Source: Desulfobacterales bacterium
Lineage (GTDB): Bacteria; Desulfobacterota; Desulfobacteria; Desulfobacterales; SpSt-501
NCBI GenBank assembly: GCA_030834695.1
Contig: JAUQXK010000101.1
Span: 62,001-126,000 of the forward strand
Direction of reading: 5' to 3'
Length of the DNA: 64,000 nt
In this document: piece by piece, positions 34,719-44,192 of the stretch
How positions within the stretch are numbered: the first letter of the stretch is position 1
Layout: each line of letters opens with the position of its first letter
The notes under the pieces: generated by a model
Told to the model about the DNA's origin: nothing
Databases searched by the model: none
What the model saw: only the letters and a program-made list of their open reading frames with translations
Translations under genes and position numbers: made by a program

Positions 34719-34736
34719 ATATTTTATTGCCGGAGC
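34719..34736. repeat. Dispersed intergenic word ATATTTTATTGCCGGAGC, copy 2
   Basis: Identical to 7721-7738. A partial relative with the GC half flipped (ATTTTATTGCTCCGGC) lies 50 bases away at about 34663-34678. Located in the bamD-rpmB spacer. Confidence 0.7.
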
Positions 34737-34746
34737 GATAACGAGG

Positions 34747-35529
34747 CTATCCGTTGTCGGGAAGGATCAGCGATGGCTCGGGGACCGGGGCGTCGGCGCC
34801 GTCTTTCGATAGAGGCGTTTCTTCGGTCATCTTCTTTTCACATGCTGCGATCAGGCTTAATGCCGGTTGATGATAGCCGACATCCGGGTAATCGGACACC
34901 ACCGTGCGGAAACGGGTTAAGGCGGCCTTGAAATGCTTGCTCTTGAAATAGAACTCGCCGACGATAAACTCGTGGCCGGACAGGCTCTTATAGCACGCCA
35001 CCATGTGCTCGGCGGCACTACGGGAATAAGGATCGTTCGGGAACTGCTTCTGAAGCCGGGTAAAACTTTCGAGCGCCTTGCGGGCCGAAGTTTGGTCCCG
35101 ATCGGGGGTGGTGACGCGATCGAAATGGCAGCGCCCGATCTGATAAATCACATAGGGAATCGCTTCGTTGCGCGGATGAAGTTTCTCAAACTCCTCGTAA
35201 GCGAATAAGGCATCCTCATACTGTTCCAGCCGATAATGAGCATCCCCCAGTTTCAACTCGGCCAGCATGGCATATCGGGAAAACGGGTAGATGTCCTTCA
35301 GTCGCTGGAAGTGTTCGACCGCTTTGTGATAATTCCCGTTTTCGAACTGATCCATCCCGCTGATCGCCAATTCCTCGGCGGTGAGATTCTCCTCGGTCCC
35401 CCAGAAAAGGGTGACAAAGGATTTCTTGAAATCGGTCGCGGTCTCCTTGATCGTGCTGCAGCCGGTGCTCAGCAGGGCAATCAACACGGCCAAGACCGAG
35501 AGCCGGGAGATCATGGCTTTCATCATCAT
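34747..35529 (-). CDS. bamD: Outer membrane assembly lipoprotein BamD
   Basis: The 260-residue product has a lipoprotein signal ending in LLSTGC and a series of TPR-like repeats (YHKAVEHFQRLKDIYPFSRYA type) over about residues 55-220. It belongs to the BAM complex that inserts beta-barrel proteins, confirming a diderm envelope. Three tandem ATG codons leave the exact start open. Lies downstream of trxA on the same strand. Confidence 0.92.
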   Translation of the reverse strand: MMMKAMISRLSVLAVLIALLSTGCSTIKETATDFKKSFVTLFWGTEENLTAEELAISGMDQFENGNYHKAVEHFQRLKDIYPFSRYAMLAELKLGDAHYRLEQYEDALFAYEEFEKLHPRNEAIPYVIYQIGRCHFDRVTTPDRDQTSARKALESFTRLQKQFPNDPYSRSAAEHMVACYKSLSGHEFIVGEFYFKSKHFKAALTRFRTVVSDYPDVGYHQPALSLIAACEKKMTEETPLSKDGADAPVPEPSLILPDNG

Positions 35530-35673
35530 TCAGCTTCACTGCGGGGGTTAAAAGAAGCCGGACAGCAGCAATGCAACCGATTTCTATAAGAAATTCATTC
35601 GGGTGCTCCATCGCCGCCCCATCCAAGGATCGGTCCGGCGGTCTGCTCGGCAGCGGGTCTCCGGGAGTCGAAC

Positions 35674-36000
35674 CTACACCAACTTGGTGAGTGCCTCCTC
35701 CAGTTTTGACTTGGCCACCATTCCAGTGATCTGATTGGCCACGTTGCCCGCCTTGAAAAAAATCAGGGTGGGAATCGCTTTGATTCCGTATTTGGCAGGG
35801 GTGACGGGATTGTTGTCGACATTGCATTTGGCGAACTTGATCTTGTCCCCGTAGCTTTTGGAAAGCTCTTCTACCAGCGGAGCGATCGCTTTGCAGGGCC
35901 CGCACCACGGCGCCCAGAAATCGACCAGTACCGGCTTGTCGCTTTTCAGCACTTCCGCCTCGAAATTGCCGTCTTCAACTTCCATCATGCCTTCCGCCAT
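35674..36000 (-). CDS. trxA: Thioredoxin
   Basis: The 108-residue protein has the active site WAPWCGPCK near residue 33, the cis-proline segment AIPTLIFF and normal thioredoxin length. It is a cytoplasmic thiol-disulfide reductant. A strong promoter is present upstream. Confidence 0.96.
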   Translation of the reverse strand: MAEGMMEVEDGNFEAEVLKSDKPVLVDFWAPWCGPCKAIAPLVEELSKSYGDKIKFAKCNVDNNPVTPAKYGIKAIPTLIFFKAGNVANQITGMVAKSKLEEALTKLV

Positions 36001-36038
36001 TTCACCGAATTCCTTTCTTGAAAATTAAACACGGGGTG

Positions 36039-36067
36039 ATAATAGAGTCAAAGCCTATCGATGTCAA
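36039..36067 (-). promoter_or_regulatory. Strong sigma-70-type promoter for trxA
   Basis: On the minus strand TTGACA and TATTAT separated by 17 bases, close to consensus, about 40 bases upstream of the trxA ATG. Confidence 0.7.
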
Positions 36068-36216
36068 CCCGGGCGGGCCGGCACCCGCCCTCCGAGCGGT
36101 CAGACGGAAACGTAATCGGGCATAATTCGAGTTTGCTCCTGCCGGCGGAGCAGGGTGACGGACGCGGTGCGTCTCAACCAATTTTTTTGCAACCAGCCAT
36201 GCCAGCGGAGGCGCCC

Positions 36217-37047
36217 ATGAAGAAAAAAATCCGTGTCGGGGCTTTGATTTCAGGGGGCGGCACCAACCTTCAGGCGATCATCGATGCCAGCCGCACGGGT
36301 GCGATCGATGCCGACATGGTCTTCGTCGGCGCGGACAACCCAGCCGCCAAGGGGTTGGAGAGGGCCCGGCGGCATGGCATATCCGAGTTTGTGGTAGACT
36401 ATGCGGCGGTTATTCGCGCCAGCCGCCAAGACGGCGGCAAGGTCCGGCCGCCGGGGGATTTCCAATTGGAGGACGTTCGCGCCAAGCAGGCTATTTTTCC
36501 GCCATCGGCCGACCGCAAAACCGTGGATGCTTATCTCACCTCCCGGGCCGTGGCCGAGGCGCTTCTGCTGAAGGCCATGCCGCCCGGCTCTTTTGACCTG
36601 CTGGTCCTGGCCGGGTTCATGCGCAATTTGACGCCGTATTTTATCGACCGTGTGAACACGGATCGCGCTCGGCCGCGCATCATGAACATTCATCCGGCAC
36701 TGCTGCCGGCCTTTCCGGGCACCGATGGATACGGCGACACCTTTCGTTACGGCTGCAAGGTCGCCGGCTGTACCGTGCACTTTGTCGACTACGGCGAGGA
36801 TTCGGGACCGATTATCGGGCAGCGCGCCTTTGCGGTTCACGAGGACGACACGCTGGAAGCCGTCCGCCAACGCGGGCTGGAGCAGGAGTGGCAGCTTTAC
36901 CCGGAATGCATCCAACTGTTTGCGCAAGGTCGTCTGAAAACCGAGCGCATGCGCTACGAGAGGCCGGGCGGAAGGGCGTATGAGCGCACCATCGTCAAGA
37001 TCCGCTCTGAATCCGGGTCCTCACGCTCTGAAGCCGGGTCCTCATAA
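36217..37047 (+). CDS. purN: Phosphoribosylglycinamide formyltransferase with insertion and repeat tail
   Basis: The 276-residue product has the PurN motifs GGGTNLQAI, GFMRNLTPYF, NIHPALLPAFPG and DSGPIIGQ; the catalytic Asn, His and Asp are all present. It formylates GAR with 10-formyl-THF in purine synthesis. It is longer than usual (about 190-220) because of an extra 30 or so residues (about 68-110) and a C-terminal tail from a duplicated 21-base unit (RSESGSS, RSEAGSS). ATG at 36217 follows GGAGG. Its stop overlaps the convergent NlpC/P60 gene. Confidence 0.9.
   Translation: MKKKIRVGALISGGGTNLQAIIDASRTGAIDADMVFVGADNPAAKGLERARRHGISEFVVDYAAVIRASRQDGGKVRPPGDFQLEDVRAKQAIFPPSADRKTVDAYLTSRAVAEALLLKAMPPGSFDLLVLAGFMRNLTPYFIDRVNTDRARPRIMNIHPALLPAFPGTDGYGDTFRYGCKVAGCTVHFVDYGEDSGPIIGQRAFAVHEDDTLEAVRQRGLEQEWQLYPECIQLFAQGRLKTERMRYERPGGRAYERTIVKIRSESGSSRSEAGSS
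37003..37044 (+). repeat. Tandem 21-base duplication in the purN 3' end
   Basis: Two adjacent 21-base units (37003-37023, 37024-37044) that differ at one base, in frame, immediately before the stop codon. Confidence 0.85.
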
Positions 37048-37893
37048 ATAGGATCGCGCGCCGACGTATCGCGCTCTGAAGTAGTCGCTGGACAACGAGG
37101 CCGTCTGAATCGTGCTGCCCCGTCCCGGCGCGTGCAGAAAGAGGTCTCCGCCGAGATAGATCCCCACATGGGAGATGTTCCGGCTGCCGCGCGTGGCGAA
37201 AAAAACCAGGTCGCCTTGAGCGATTTCATGCGGGTCGACCGGCCGCCCGGTCCGCCACTGGTCCGCGGATGTCCGCGGCAACTCCAGTCCGTTCAACTGA
37301 TAAACGACCATGGTGAGTCCGCTGCAGTCGAAGCCGTCCGTCGTGGACTCTCCGCCCCACCGGTAAGGCACTCCGATGAAGCGCTCCGCCGTTCGGAGGA
37401 TCTCGCGCCGCAGCCGGGAATCGCCCGCGCCTTCGTACCGGGCGGCGGCGTAGTCTCCGGGTGCCAGAATGAAGTAGTCTTCGATGACGCGTGCGGATTT
37501 CAGGCTCTCGGCTTTTTCGAGCGCCTCTTCACGGGACGGAAAATTGCCGATACGCACCTTGTAAAAGCCCGACTCGTCAATGAAATGGTAGGCCAGCAGC
37601 TTGTGCGCGAGCAGCTTGCCGGTCAAGCGCACGGCGTTGTCGATGTTTTTGAAAGCGCCGGCTTGAATGGCATAGCGCAGCTGGGGCAGGGCCGTCTTCG
37701 GTCGGACCGCGGGCCGCTCGCCTTCCGGCCGAGTCTGCTTGGCACAACTGCACAGCGCCAGCAGGGTCAGGCATACGGCCAGGGCCATCCGGCCGCCGGC
37801 CGCCGCCCGCTTCAAGGCGGTTGGATGCGCCGGGAGCAGGGGCGAGGCCTTGCATCGACCACACGCCGGGGGGACAGAGATCGATTTGCGCAT
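37042..37893 (-). CDS. SPOR and NlpC/P60 domain lipoprotein (peptidoglycan endopeptidase)
   Basis: The 283-residue product has a lipoprotein signal ending LLALCSC around residue 50, a SPOR-like domain (about 72-140: YAIQAGAFKN, YKVRIGNFPS) and a C-terminal NlpC/P60 domain with catalytic Cys in DCSGLT, His in SHVGIYLG and a later FLHAPGRG. It should cut peptide stems of peptidoglycan from the outer or inner membrane. The long basic stretch before the signal suggests a real start at 37788. Confidence 0.88.
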   Translation of the reverse strand: MRKSISVPPACGRCKASPLLPAHPTALKRAAAGGRMALAVCLTLLALCSCAKQTRPEGERPAVRPKTALPQLRYAIQAGAFKNIDNAVRLTGKLLAHKLLAYHFIDESGFYKVRIGNFPSREEALEKAESLKSARVIEDYFILAPGDYAAARYEGAGDSRLRREILRTAERFIGVPYRWGGESTTDGFDCSGLTMVVYQLNGLELPRTSADQWRTGRPVDPHEIAQGDLVFFATRGSRNISHVGIYLGGDLFLHAPGRGSTIQTASLSSDYFRARYVGARSYL

Positions 37894-37937
37894 TTCCGTT
37901 GCGTTGAGCCTTCAGCCTTGAGCCCGGTCTGGCGGCC

Positions 37938-39110
37938 TCAACCCAGCAGCATCTTCACGATCACGGGGAAGGCGACCAGGGTGCCGACCGATGCGCCGAT
38001 ATTGGTGAAGGCCACCACCAGCAGGATGCGGGTGACCTTGTTGCGCCAGAACCCTTTGAACGAAAGAATGTCGTCCGGGAGGCTTTCCAGGTCTTTAACC
38101 TTCGGCTTGCGGGAAAAGGCCTCCACCATCCCCGAAATCCAGCCTGCGGCGATCATGGGATGCAGGGTGGTAAACGGGGCGACGATGACCGAGGAAAGGA
38201 CGGTGGCCGGATGCGCGAGCGCCAGCGCGGCACCCAGCCCGGCCAGCGCACCGGTGCAGGCGCTCCAGAGGACCACCATGTCGGTGCCGGCGTCTTGACC
38301 GCCGTAAAAGAAGCCGGCAATGAACAGAGCGACGATGCTCCCGGGGAGCCCCCACTTCAGCAGGGCGCCCATTTTGCCCGGCGGCGGCAGTTGTTCCAGG
38401 GCGGGCAGATCGATGGCCTCGTTCCAGTGCTGCTTGATTCCCGGCACATGGCCGGCGCCGACCACGGCGACGATCTTGTTCCCGGGAGCCTGACGGATCT
38501 TGGCGGCCAGGAACCGGTCGCGTTCGTCGATCAGGATCGTTTTCAGCATCGGCAGGGAGCGGCCGACTTCCGAGAGCAGGGCTTCGAGCACGTCCTGCTG
38601 CTTCATGCGCTCGATTTCCTCCTCGGTGATGTCTTCCGCCTGGCCCATGGAGACCACCAGCTGAAAGAGGAGCTTGGCCCTGTTCCACAGGCCCATGGAA
38701 TGCCAGGCCCGTGACAGGGTCGTGCGGATATCGCGATCCGCCAGCCAAAGCTGAGCGCCGGAAGCCTCTGCCATTTCGATGGCCTTCAGCATTTCGGCTC
38801 CGGGCGTTACGTCGATTTTTTTGGCAATGCGCTTTTGAAATGAAGCCAGCAGGAGGTTGGAGAGCAGCAAAAAGGCTTTCTTTTCTTTGATGACCTTGAT
38901 GATGTCCATATCCCGCCAGCGGTCTTTCTGGCGAAGGGCCTGATGGCGCGAGGCGCAGAGTTCCACACAGACGGTGTCCGGCGTCTCGGCCCGAATCACC
39001 TCCTCGACCAGGCGCACGCTGTCTCGGGAAACATGGGCGGTGCCGACCAGGACGATCTCCCGGCCCTCAGCGCTCAGGCGATGGACCATTACATTAGAGT
39101 TGTCTGTCAT
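37938..39110 (-). CDS. TraB/PrgY family membrane protein
   Basis: The 390-residue protein has the TraB-domain motifs GTAHVS near residue 23, CVELCASRH and VGAGHVPGI, followed by three to four C-terminal membrane segments (about 245-390). Relatives include enterococcal pheromone shutdown protein, but in Gram-negatives the role is unknown; a metalloprotease-like activity related to TIKI has been suggested for the fold. SD GGAG is 4 bases before the ATG. Confidence 0.85.
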   Translation of the reverse strand: MTDNSNVMVHRLSAEGREIVLVGTAHVSRDSVRLVEEVIRAETPDTVCVELCASRHQALRQKDRWRDMDIIKVIKEKKAFLLLSNLLLASFQKRIAKKIDVTPGAEMLKAIEMAEASGAQLWLADRDIRTTLSRAWHSMGLWNRAKLLFQLVVSMGQAEDITEEEIERMKQQDVLEALLSEVGRSLPMLKTILIDERDRFLAAKIRQAPGNKIVAVVGAGHVPGIKQHWNEAIDLPALEQLPPPGKMGALLKWGLPGSIVALFIAGFFYGGQDAGTDMVVLWSACTGALAGLGAALALAHPATVLSSVIVAPFTTLHPMIAAGWISGMVEAFSRKPKVKDLESLPDDILSFKGFWRNKVTRILLVVAFTNIGASVGTLVAFPVIVKMLLG

Positions 39111-39134
39111 AGGGCTCCAGGTATATAAGGAAAA

Positions 39135-39164
39135 CCCAGGGTTCAGTGGGCCATGGGTTCAGGG
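39135..39164. repeat. Direct repeat of CAGGGTTCAG/GGGTTCAGGG words
   Basis: Two copies of GGGTTCAG around GGGCCATG in the divergent spacer upstream of the TraB-family gene; related to 18864 and 25071. Confidence 0.5.
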
Positions 39165-39358
39165 TCGCCAAAAACGCCCGACCCGAGTGGCGGATTAGAA
39201 GAGTTTATTACATCCCGGCGTATATGGCAACTTGGATGGCTCCGGGAATAGGCCAAGCGGGAGCGCCCGCTTGACGCGATGCGAACCCGGCGGCAAGTCG
39301 TTCCGCCAGCGTGACCCGACATGGGCGCTACGGTTGACGCACAGAGAGAGGGAGGCGC

Positions 39359-40156
39359 ATGGCGCTGGAAAGCTATCTTATCGAGCGGGAGCCTTATTAT
39401 TTGCCGGCGGGAGGCGAGATCGCCGTTTTTGAGGCCGCCTACGCCTCCCAACTCCCGGTTCTGCTCAAGGGCCCGACCGGCTGCGGCAAGAGCCGTTTCG
39501 TTGAGCACATGGCCTTTCGCCTTCGGCGCCCGCTGATCACCGTGGCCTGTCATGAGGACTTGTTCGCCTCCGACCTGCTGGGGCGCTATCTGATTCAAAA
39601 CGACGAAACCGTGTGGATGGACGGGCCGTTGACGCTGGCCGTGCGGTCCGGCGCCATCTGCTACCTGGACGAGGTCGTCGAAGCCCGCAAGGACACGACC
39701 GTCGTCATCCATCCGCTCACGGACCACCGCCGGCGGTTGGTGGTTGACAAGACCGGGGAATACGTCAGCGCGCATCCGGATTTCATGATGGTGATCTCTT
39801 ACAACCCGGGGTATCAGTCGATCCTCAAAGACCTCAAACAAAGCACCCGCCAACGGTTTGTTTCCATTGAATTCGATTACCCCGAGAAGGAGACGGAAGC
39901 GCAGATTGTGGCGCGTGAGGGCCAGGTATCGATGGAGTCGGCGTTGAATTTGGTGAGCCTGGCCGTCAAGATCCGCAGCCTGCGGGAGCAGGGCCTGACC
40001 GAAGGCGCCAGCACGCGACTGCTCATTCATGCGGCCCGCCTGATCGGGAATGGCATTCCCGAGCGGGAGGCCCTGCGCACCGCCGTATGCCTGCCGCTCA
40101 CCGACGATGAGCGTCTGATCGAGACGCTTTACGACCTGATCGAGGATGTTTTCTGA
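39359..40156 (+). CDS. MoxR-type AAA+ ATPase, CbbQ/NirQ/NorQ subfamily
   Basis: The 265-residue ATPase has Walker [10 protein letters not shown] near residue 38, Walker [10 protein letters not shown], and the sensor region SYNPGYQS, all typical of CbbQ/NorQ. These proteins form rings that remodel metalloenzymes (Rubisco, nitric oxide reductase) together with a VWA partner, encoded by the next gene with an 11-base overlap. SD GGGAGG. Confidence 0.93.
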   Translation: MALESYLIEREPYYLPAGGEIAVFEAAYASQLPVLLKGPTGCGKSRFVEHMAFRLRRPLITVACHEDLFASDLLGRYLIQNDETVWMDGPLTLAVRSGAICYLDEVVEARKDTTVVIHPLTDHRRRLVVDKTGEYVSAHPDFMMVISYNPGYQSILKDLKQSTRQRFVSIEFDYPEKETEAQIVAREGQVSMESALNLVSLAVKIRSLREQGLTEGASTRLLIHAARLIGNGIPEREALRTAVCLPLTDDERLIETLYDLIEDVF

Positions 40157-42926
40157 ATCCTTTGAAATGCTTCTGCGGGTGAATCCCGGCGTGGCGGAAT
40201 TCGTAGCGTCCCGGCTGGCTGAAAAGCCGGAAGCGTTCGAGCCGGCGATGATCCAGCTGCTGGCGTCGGAAACCCTCTGGGCGCTGGCCATCGCAGCCCC
40301 CTTCGGTCGTAGCGTGGCCGCGGGATATGCGGACCTGGCCGGTGCGGTCGGGCCCGAAAAGGTGGAGGCCTATCGCCGGTTGGTCCGCGAGGCGGGCCGT
40401 GCCGGCGCCACTCAGGGCGGCCTGATGGCCGAATGCCTGCTGCCGGTTCTGGTATACGGCGATGGCGACCTTCTCCGGCGATTTCGCTTGGCCTGGGACG
40501 CCCTGGCGGGCAAGGGAACTTATGCGCTGAAAGCGCCGTTGCAGGCCCTCGAGCACCTGCTGAAAAGCGACGATACGGTCGGGGCAGCCGCCTATCTGGA
40601 TTTACTGAGGGATGCCTTCCGCCGAGACCTCACGTATGAGGAAGCCCGCTATTTCACCGCCGCGCTGCCTCTGGCGGCGCTGAGACGGAAGCCCCCGCAC
40701 CGGTGCTGGCAGTTGACGGCGTTGAGCCGTCTGCTGCGGGTCGATCATCGGTTGGTCGAGCCCTTTTTGACGGGGCTTGAAAAGGGGCTCGATCTGTTGG
40801 GGGAACCGGCTCTGACGGCATTTATCGATGCGGCGTTGCGGGTGCACGCCCGCCACGGCGACCTTGCCGCGCGGTTTCTGGCACTGGAATCGCGCTCCAG
40901 CCAGAATCTCTTCGCCGGTTTGCAGGTTTGCGTCGGGGTCGCCCAGGTTCAGGATCGCCTGAGGCGTTACCTGCAGATCCGTACCGGTCGGGCGTTTGCC
41001 ATACGGCCGTTATCCGCTCTTCCCGCCTTTTTCGTCAAAGCCATCGGCCGGGGCCGGATGGTTTGCTCCGACGGTGCGGCCATTTATGTCCCGGATGAAA
41101 TCGGCCGGTTCGCCCGCAAAGAGGAGAACCTGGCCCTCTATGCGGCCCTGGTGCGGCTGGAAGCGTCCTTTCACGAGTTCGGTACGACCGATTTCGATCT
41201 GGAAAAAGCGATCGACCACTACCCTTCGGTGGGCGCTCGCTTGGAGTCGGACACGGGGGGAGCGCCTCCGGGCGGCGAATCCAGGCCTGCGGCCGAAAGC
41301 GATCGATCCGCCGCCGGGCTGCAGGGCTCCGATCTCGACCGGTTTTTCAACCGGTTCCCGGACATAGAACTGGCCGCCGATCTTTTTACGGTATTCGAAC
41401 TGGGTCGCATCCGGCATTGCCTTCAGCGTCGTTATCCCGGCCTCGTGCGCCGTTTCTACCCCCTGCTGCGTCAGACGGCGCTGGCGACATTGGATCGGAA
41501 GCGCTTCGTCACGCTCTGCGACGGCCTGCTGATTCGGGCCGCCCTGGCGGTGTCGGCGCAGGAGTGGGTTCATCCGGATCCCGCAATCGATGAGATGCTG
41601 CAGACGCTATCCGATGCCTTCGAAGGCGAGATCTCCGCGGAGAGCCCCGTAGAGGCGAGCGCCGAACTGGCCGCACGGTTTTTTGAAACGGCCCATGCGT
41701 CCGGCTCCGATCGCCCGGGTGCCGATCGCGGACACCTTCCGGGAAGGCTAACGCCCCCGTTCGGCTGGCGGCCCTGGCCGAACCCGGCCGCGGACGGGGC
41801 CGCGGCGTTCACACCGGCGGCGCGCCGGCTCAAGGGGTTGTTCGCGGCGGCCGGGCATACGGCTTACACGGCAGACATCCGGCAACGGCTGGCGGCGAAT
41901 GCCGGGGTCCTGACGCCGGCGGATGTTCACGCGCTGTTCGGGAGCGATCGCGTGAGCGCAACGCGGTTGGAAGAACTGCTGCGGATGGCGGACCCGGATA
42001 CGGCGGCGCCGGGCGATGTTCCCCTGGAGAACGAGCCGGCTCGGTTTTACCCCGAATGGGATGCGCGCCTGGGAGATTACCTTCAGGCGCATGTGCACTT
42101 GCGGGAGAAAGCCTTTGCACCGGATGGAGGGAATTTCTATGAAGCGGTCCTGCAACGGCACCGTGATCTCGTCCGTCGCACCCGGGCCGCATTCGAGCGC
42201 CTGCGGCCCGAGGGTCTGAAGCGCCTGAGGCGCTGGCGCGACGGCGACGAGTTCGACTATCGCGGGCTGATCGAGGCCTGTATCGACCGCCGCAGGGGCG
42301 ACGCGCCGTCGGATCGGCTGTTTGTCAAGCGTGTAAAAGACCGGCGCGACGTGGCCGTTCTGCTGCTGGCCGATGTGTCCCGATCGACGGCGAACATCGT
42401 GCCGGGGACGGATGCCTCCGTTTTGGACATCGAAAAGGAAGCCATCGTCGTTTTGTGCGAAGCTCTGTCTATCCTCGGGGATGACTTTGCCGCCGCCGGT
42501 TTCTCCGGAAGCGGCCGGCATGGAGTCGATTATTTCCATATCAAGAAATTCGGTGAACCGCTTTCGGAGGCCGTGCGCGGACGGATCGGCGCACTCCGGC
42601 CCCAGCGCAACACGCGCATGGGAGCGGCCATACGCCACGCGGCCGATCAACTGGCGCGCGCGCCTGCCCGCGTGCGGCTCCTGATCGTTCTCAGCGACGG
42701 CTTTCCAAACGACTCCGGTTACAAGGGCGCATACGCCGTTGCCGACACGCGCCAGGCACTGGCCGAGCTGAGCGCCCGGCATATCCGGTTTCATGCCCTG
42801 ACGGTCAATCTGCCGGCCGATCCCAAACTGGATGAACTTTACGGCAAGGCGCGACACCACGTCATCTCCGATGTGGGTGAACTGCCGGAACGGTTGCTGC
42901 GGGTGTACAGCGCGCTGACGCGCTGA
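40146..42926 (+). CDS. CbbO/NorD-like VWA-domain protein
   Basis: The 926-residue protein ends in a VWA domain with the MIDAS-type motif DVSRST near residue 745 and [10 protein letters not shown]. The long N-terminal part is helical with a low-complexity acidic/Gly segment around 365-395. It is the usual adaptor partner of the overlapping CbbQ-like ATPase. No Rubisco, nitric oxide reductase or other obvious client lies in the window. Confidence 0.9.
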   Translation: MFSESFEMLLRVNPGVAEFVASRLAEKPEAFEPAMIQLLASETLWALAIAAPFGRSVAAGYADLAGAVGPEKVEAYRRLVREAGRAGATQGGLMAECLLPVLVYGDGDLLRRFRLAWDALAGKGTYALKAPLQALEHLLKSDDTVGAAAYLDLLRDAFRRDLTYEEARYFTAALPLAALRRKPPHRCWQLTALSRLLRVDHRLVEPFLTGLEKGLDLLGEPALTAFIDAALRVHARHGDLAARFLALESRSSQNLFAGLQVCVGVAQVQDRLRRYLQIRTGRAFAIRPLSALPAFFVKAIGRGRMVCSDGAAIYVPDEIGRFARKEENLALYAALVRLEASFHEFGTTDFDLEKAIDHYPSVGARLESDTGGAPPGGESRPAAESDRSAAGLQGSDLDRFFNRFPDIELAADLFTVFELGRIRHCLQRRYPGLVRRFYPLLRQTALATLDRKRFVTLCDGLLIRAALAVSAQEWVHPDPAIDEMLQTLSDAFEGEISAESPVEASAELAARFFETAHASGSDRPGADRGHLPGRLTPPFGWRPWPNPAADGAAAFTPAARRLKGLFAAAGHTAYTADIRQRLAANAGVLTPADVHALFGSDRVSATRLEELLRMADPDTAAPGDVPLENEPARFYPEWDARLGDYLQAHVHLREKAFAPDGGNFYEAVLQRHRDLVRRTRAAFERLRPEGLKRLRRWRDGDEFDYRGLIEACIDRRRGDAPSDRLFVKRVKDRRDVAVLLLADVSRSTANIVPGTDASVLDIEKEAIVVLCEALSILGDDFAAAGFSGSGRHGVDYFHIKKFGEPLSEAVRGRIGALRPQRNTRMGAAIRHAADQLARAPARVRLLIVLSDGFPNDSGYKGAYAVADTRQALAELSARHIRFHALTVNLPADPKLDELYGKARHHVISDVGELPERLLRVYSALTR

Positions 42927-43051
42927 GGCGGCTTCGCCGAAAGCCCGACTTCGGCGTTGCGCGGCGCTTCGCGAGCCCTGCGGCGTGCCGGAAGCACGCC
43001 TCGGGCTGCGAGGCTGGCGCGCCTTGAATTCGGGCTTTGGGCGAAGCCGCC
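42927..43051. repeat. 125-bp nested hairpin element
   Basis: Begins at the base after the VWA gene stop. Outer arms of 21 bases (42927-42947, 43031-43051) match at 20 positions. Inside, GCGCG/CGCGC, GCTTCGCGAGCCC/GGGCTGCGAGGC and GGCGTGC/GCACGCC continue the stem to a small loop. Almost the whole element is self-complementary. Confidence 0.85.
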
Positions 43052-43117
43052 CCGGCGGCGGAGGAAAACCTGCTGCGGTGCTTCCGGCGCACGACATAAA
43101 AACGGTAGAAAAGCAGT

Positions 43118-43543
43118 ATGCTGATTTACGACGGCATCTATTCTTGGGAAGGGTTTGGAGGGCGGCTGAAGCTCTCCAGCGGGAGCTGCCGGCTGCGGCT
43201 TTACGATCTGAGCCAAGCCCCCTCCGGCGGCATGGCCTATCTGAGGCCTTTCATCGCCATCGTCTCCGATGTCCCGGAGAGCCGGATGTCGGTGCGCAGC
43301 TGCGCCGGCCACGTCGTCACCTCGGTGGCCCGATACTTCCAGATCGACCCCCAGCGCATGCTCTACATCGAATATTACCCGGAGAGCATTTACGGCGAGC
43401 GCGGGGAGCGCCGGATTCCAGAGAAATACGATGTCGTCGATTTCAACTGGACCGTGGGGGGGGCGATCCAGCCCCGTTGGCGGACCCTCCAGCCGCCGCT
43501 GCTGGAGGTCATCCGGAAGATGGTGGACGCAGCGGGGAAGTAG
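43118..43543 (+). CDS. Conserved hypothetical protein
   Basis: The 141-residue soluble protein has no signal or membrane segment. Visible features are an N-terminal LIYDGIYSWEGFGG stretch, two cysteines (GSCRLR, SCAGH) and a tyrosine-rich YIEYYPESIYG segment. The composition and codon pattern look like a real gene. I do not recognise a function. It follows the 125-bp hairpin and converges on the CAAX protease gene. Confidence 0.75.
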   Translation: MLIYDGIYSWEGFGGRLKLSSGSCRLRLYDLSQAPSGGMAYLRPFIAIVSDVPESRMSVRSCAGHVVTSVARYFQIDPQRMLYIEYYPESIYGERGERRIPEKYDVVDFNWTVGGAIQPRWRTLQPPLLEVIRKMVDAAGK

Positions 43544-43562
43544 AACCGGTGCGGGCGATGTT

Positions 43563-44192
43563 TCAGGGCATCGGTGCAACGGCGAAAATCACCGTGCTCC
43601 ATACGGCGTGCGAGATGATAACCGGCGCCAGGCTGCCTGTGCGAGCATACATGGCTCCCCAAAAGGCTCCGGCGACCGCGGCGGCGCCGACCAGCATGAA
43701 ATTGAACGACCAGATGTGTACGCCGGCGTAGATGGCTGTGGCGGCCGCCCATCCCGGCCAGCGGCCGAAGCGTTCCATCAGGCTGCGTTGGAGATACCCT
43801 CTCCAGTAAATTTCCTCGCTGGGTCCCGTGACGAAAAAAAGCAGCGTCGCGATGACGCCCATGGGCATCCCGGCGCCTTTGTGGTAAATGCCTCCGATCT
43901 GGCGGCCGGCAAAATCAAAAATGGCGATGGAAATCGTTCGCCCGGTCCAGAAAATGAGGTAAAGCAGTGCGGCCGACGCCAGTCCGAGCGCCACGGCCCG
44001 GCCGCCCCAGCCGAATTCATGACGTGCCCGCGGGTCCAAGACGATGGCGATGCCCGCCAGCAGCGCGGCGGACAGCGAAATCTTGATCCAAAAGGAGGCC
44101 CACTCCAGCGCGAATGTGATAAACCACAATGCAGCGGCCAGAAGCACGGTCGCCGCCAGCGGCAGGAAACGCAGGTGTGCGGGCGTCACCAC
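43563..44192 (-). CDS. CPBP-family intramembrane metalloprotease (CAAX/Rce1-like)
   Basis: The 209-residue polytopic protein has the glutamate motif SEEIYWRGYLQ near residue 125, a HIWSFN histidine and a final ISHAVW histidine: the three ABI/CPBP motifs. About six membrane segments are visible. Bacterial substrates are usually unknown. It overlaps the end of menA by 7 bases, so the two are co-translated. Confidence 0.9.
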   Translation of the reverse strand: MVTPAHLRFLPLAATVLLAAALWFITFALEWASFWIKISLSAALLAGIAIVLDPRARHEFGWGGRAVALGLASAALLYLIFWTGRTISIAIFDFAGRQIGGIYHKGAGMPMGVIATLLFFVTGPSEEIYWRGYLQRSLMERFGRWPGWAAATAIYAGVHIWSFNFMLVGAAAVAGAFWGAMYARTGSLAPVIISHAVWSTVIFAVAPMP

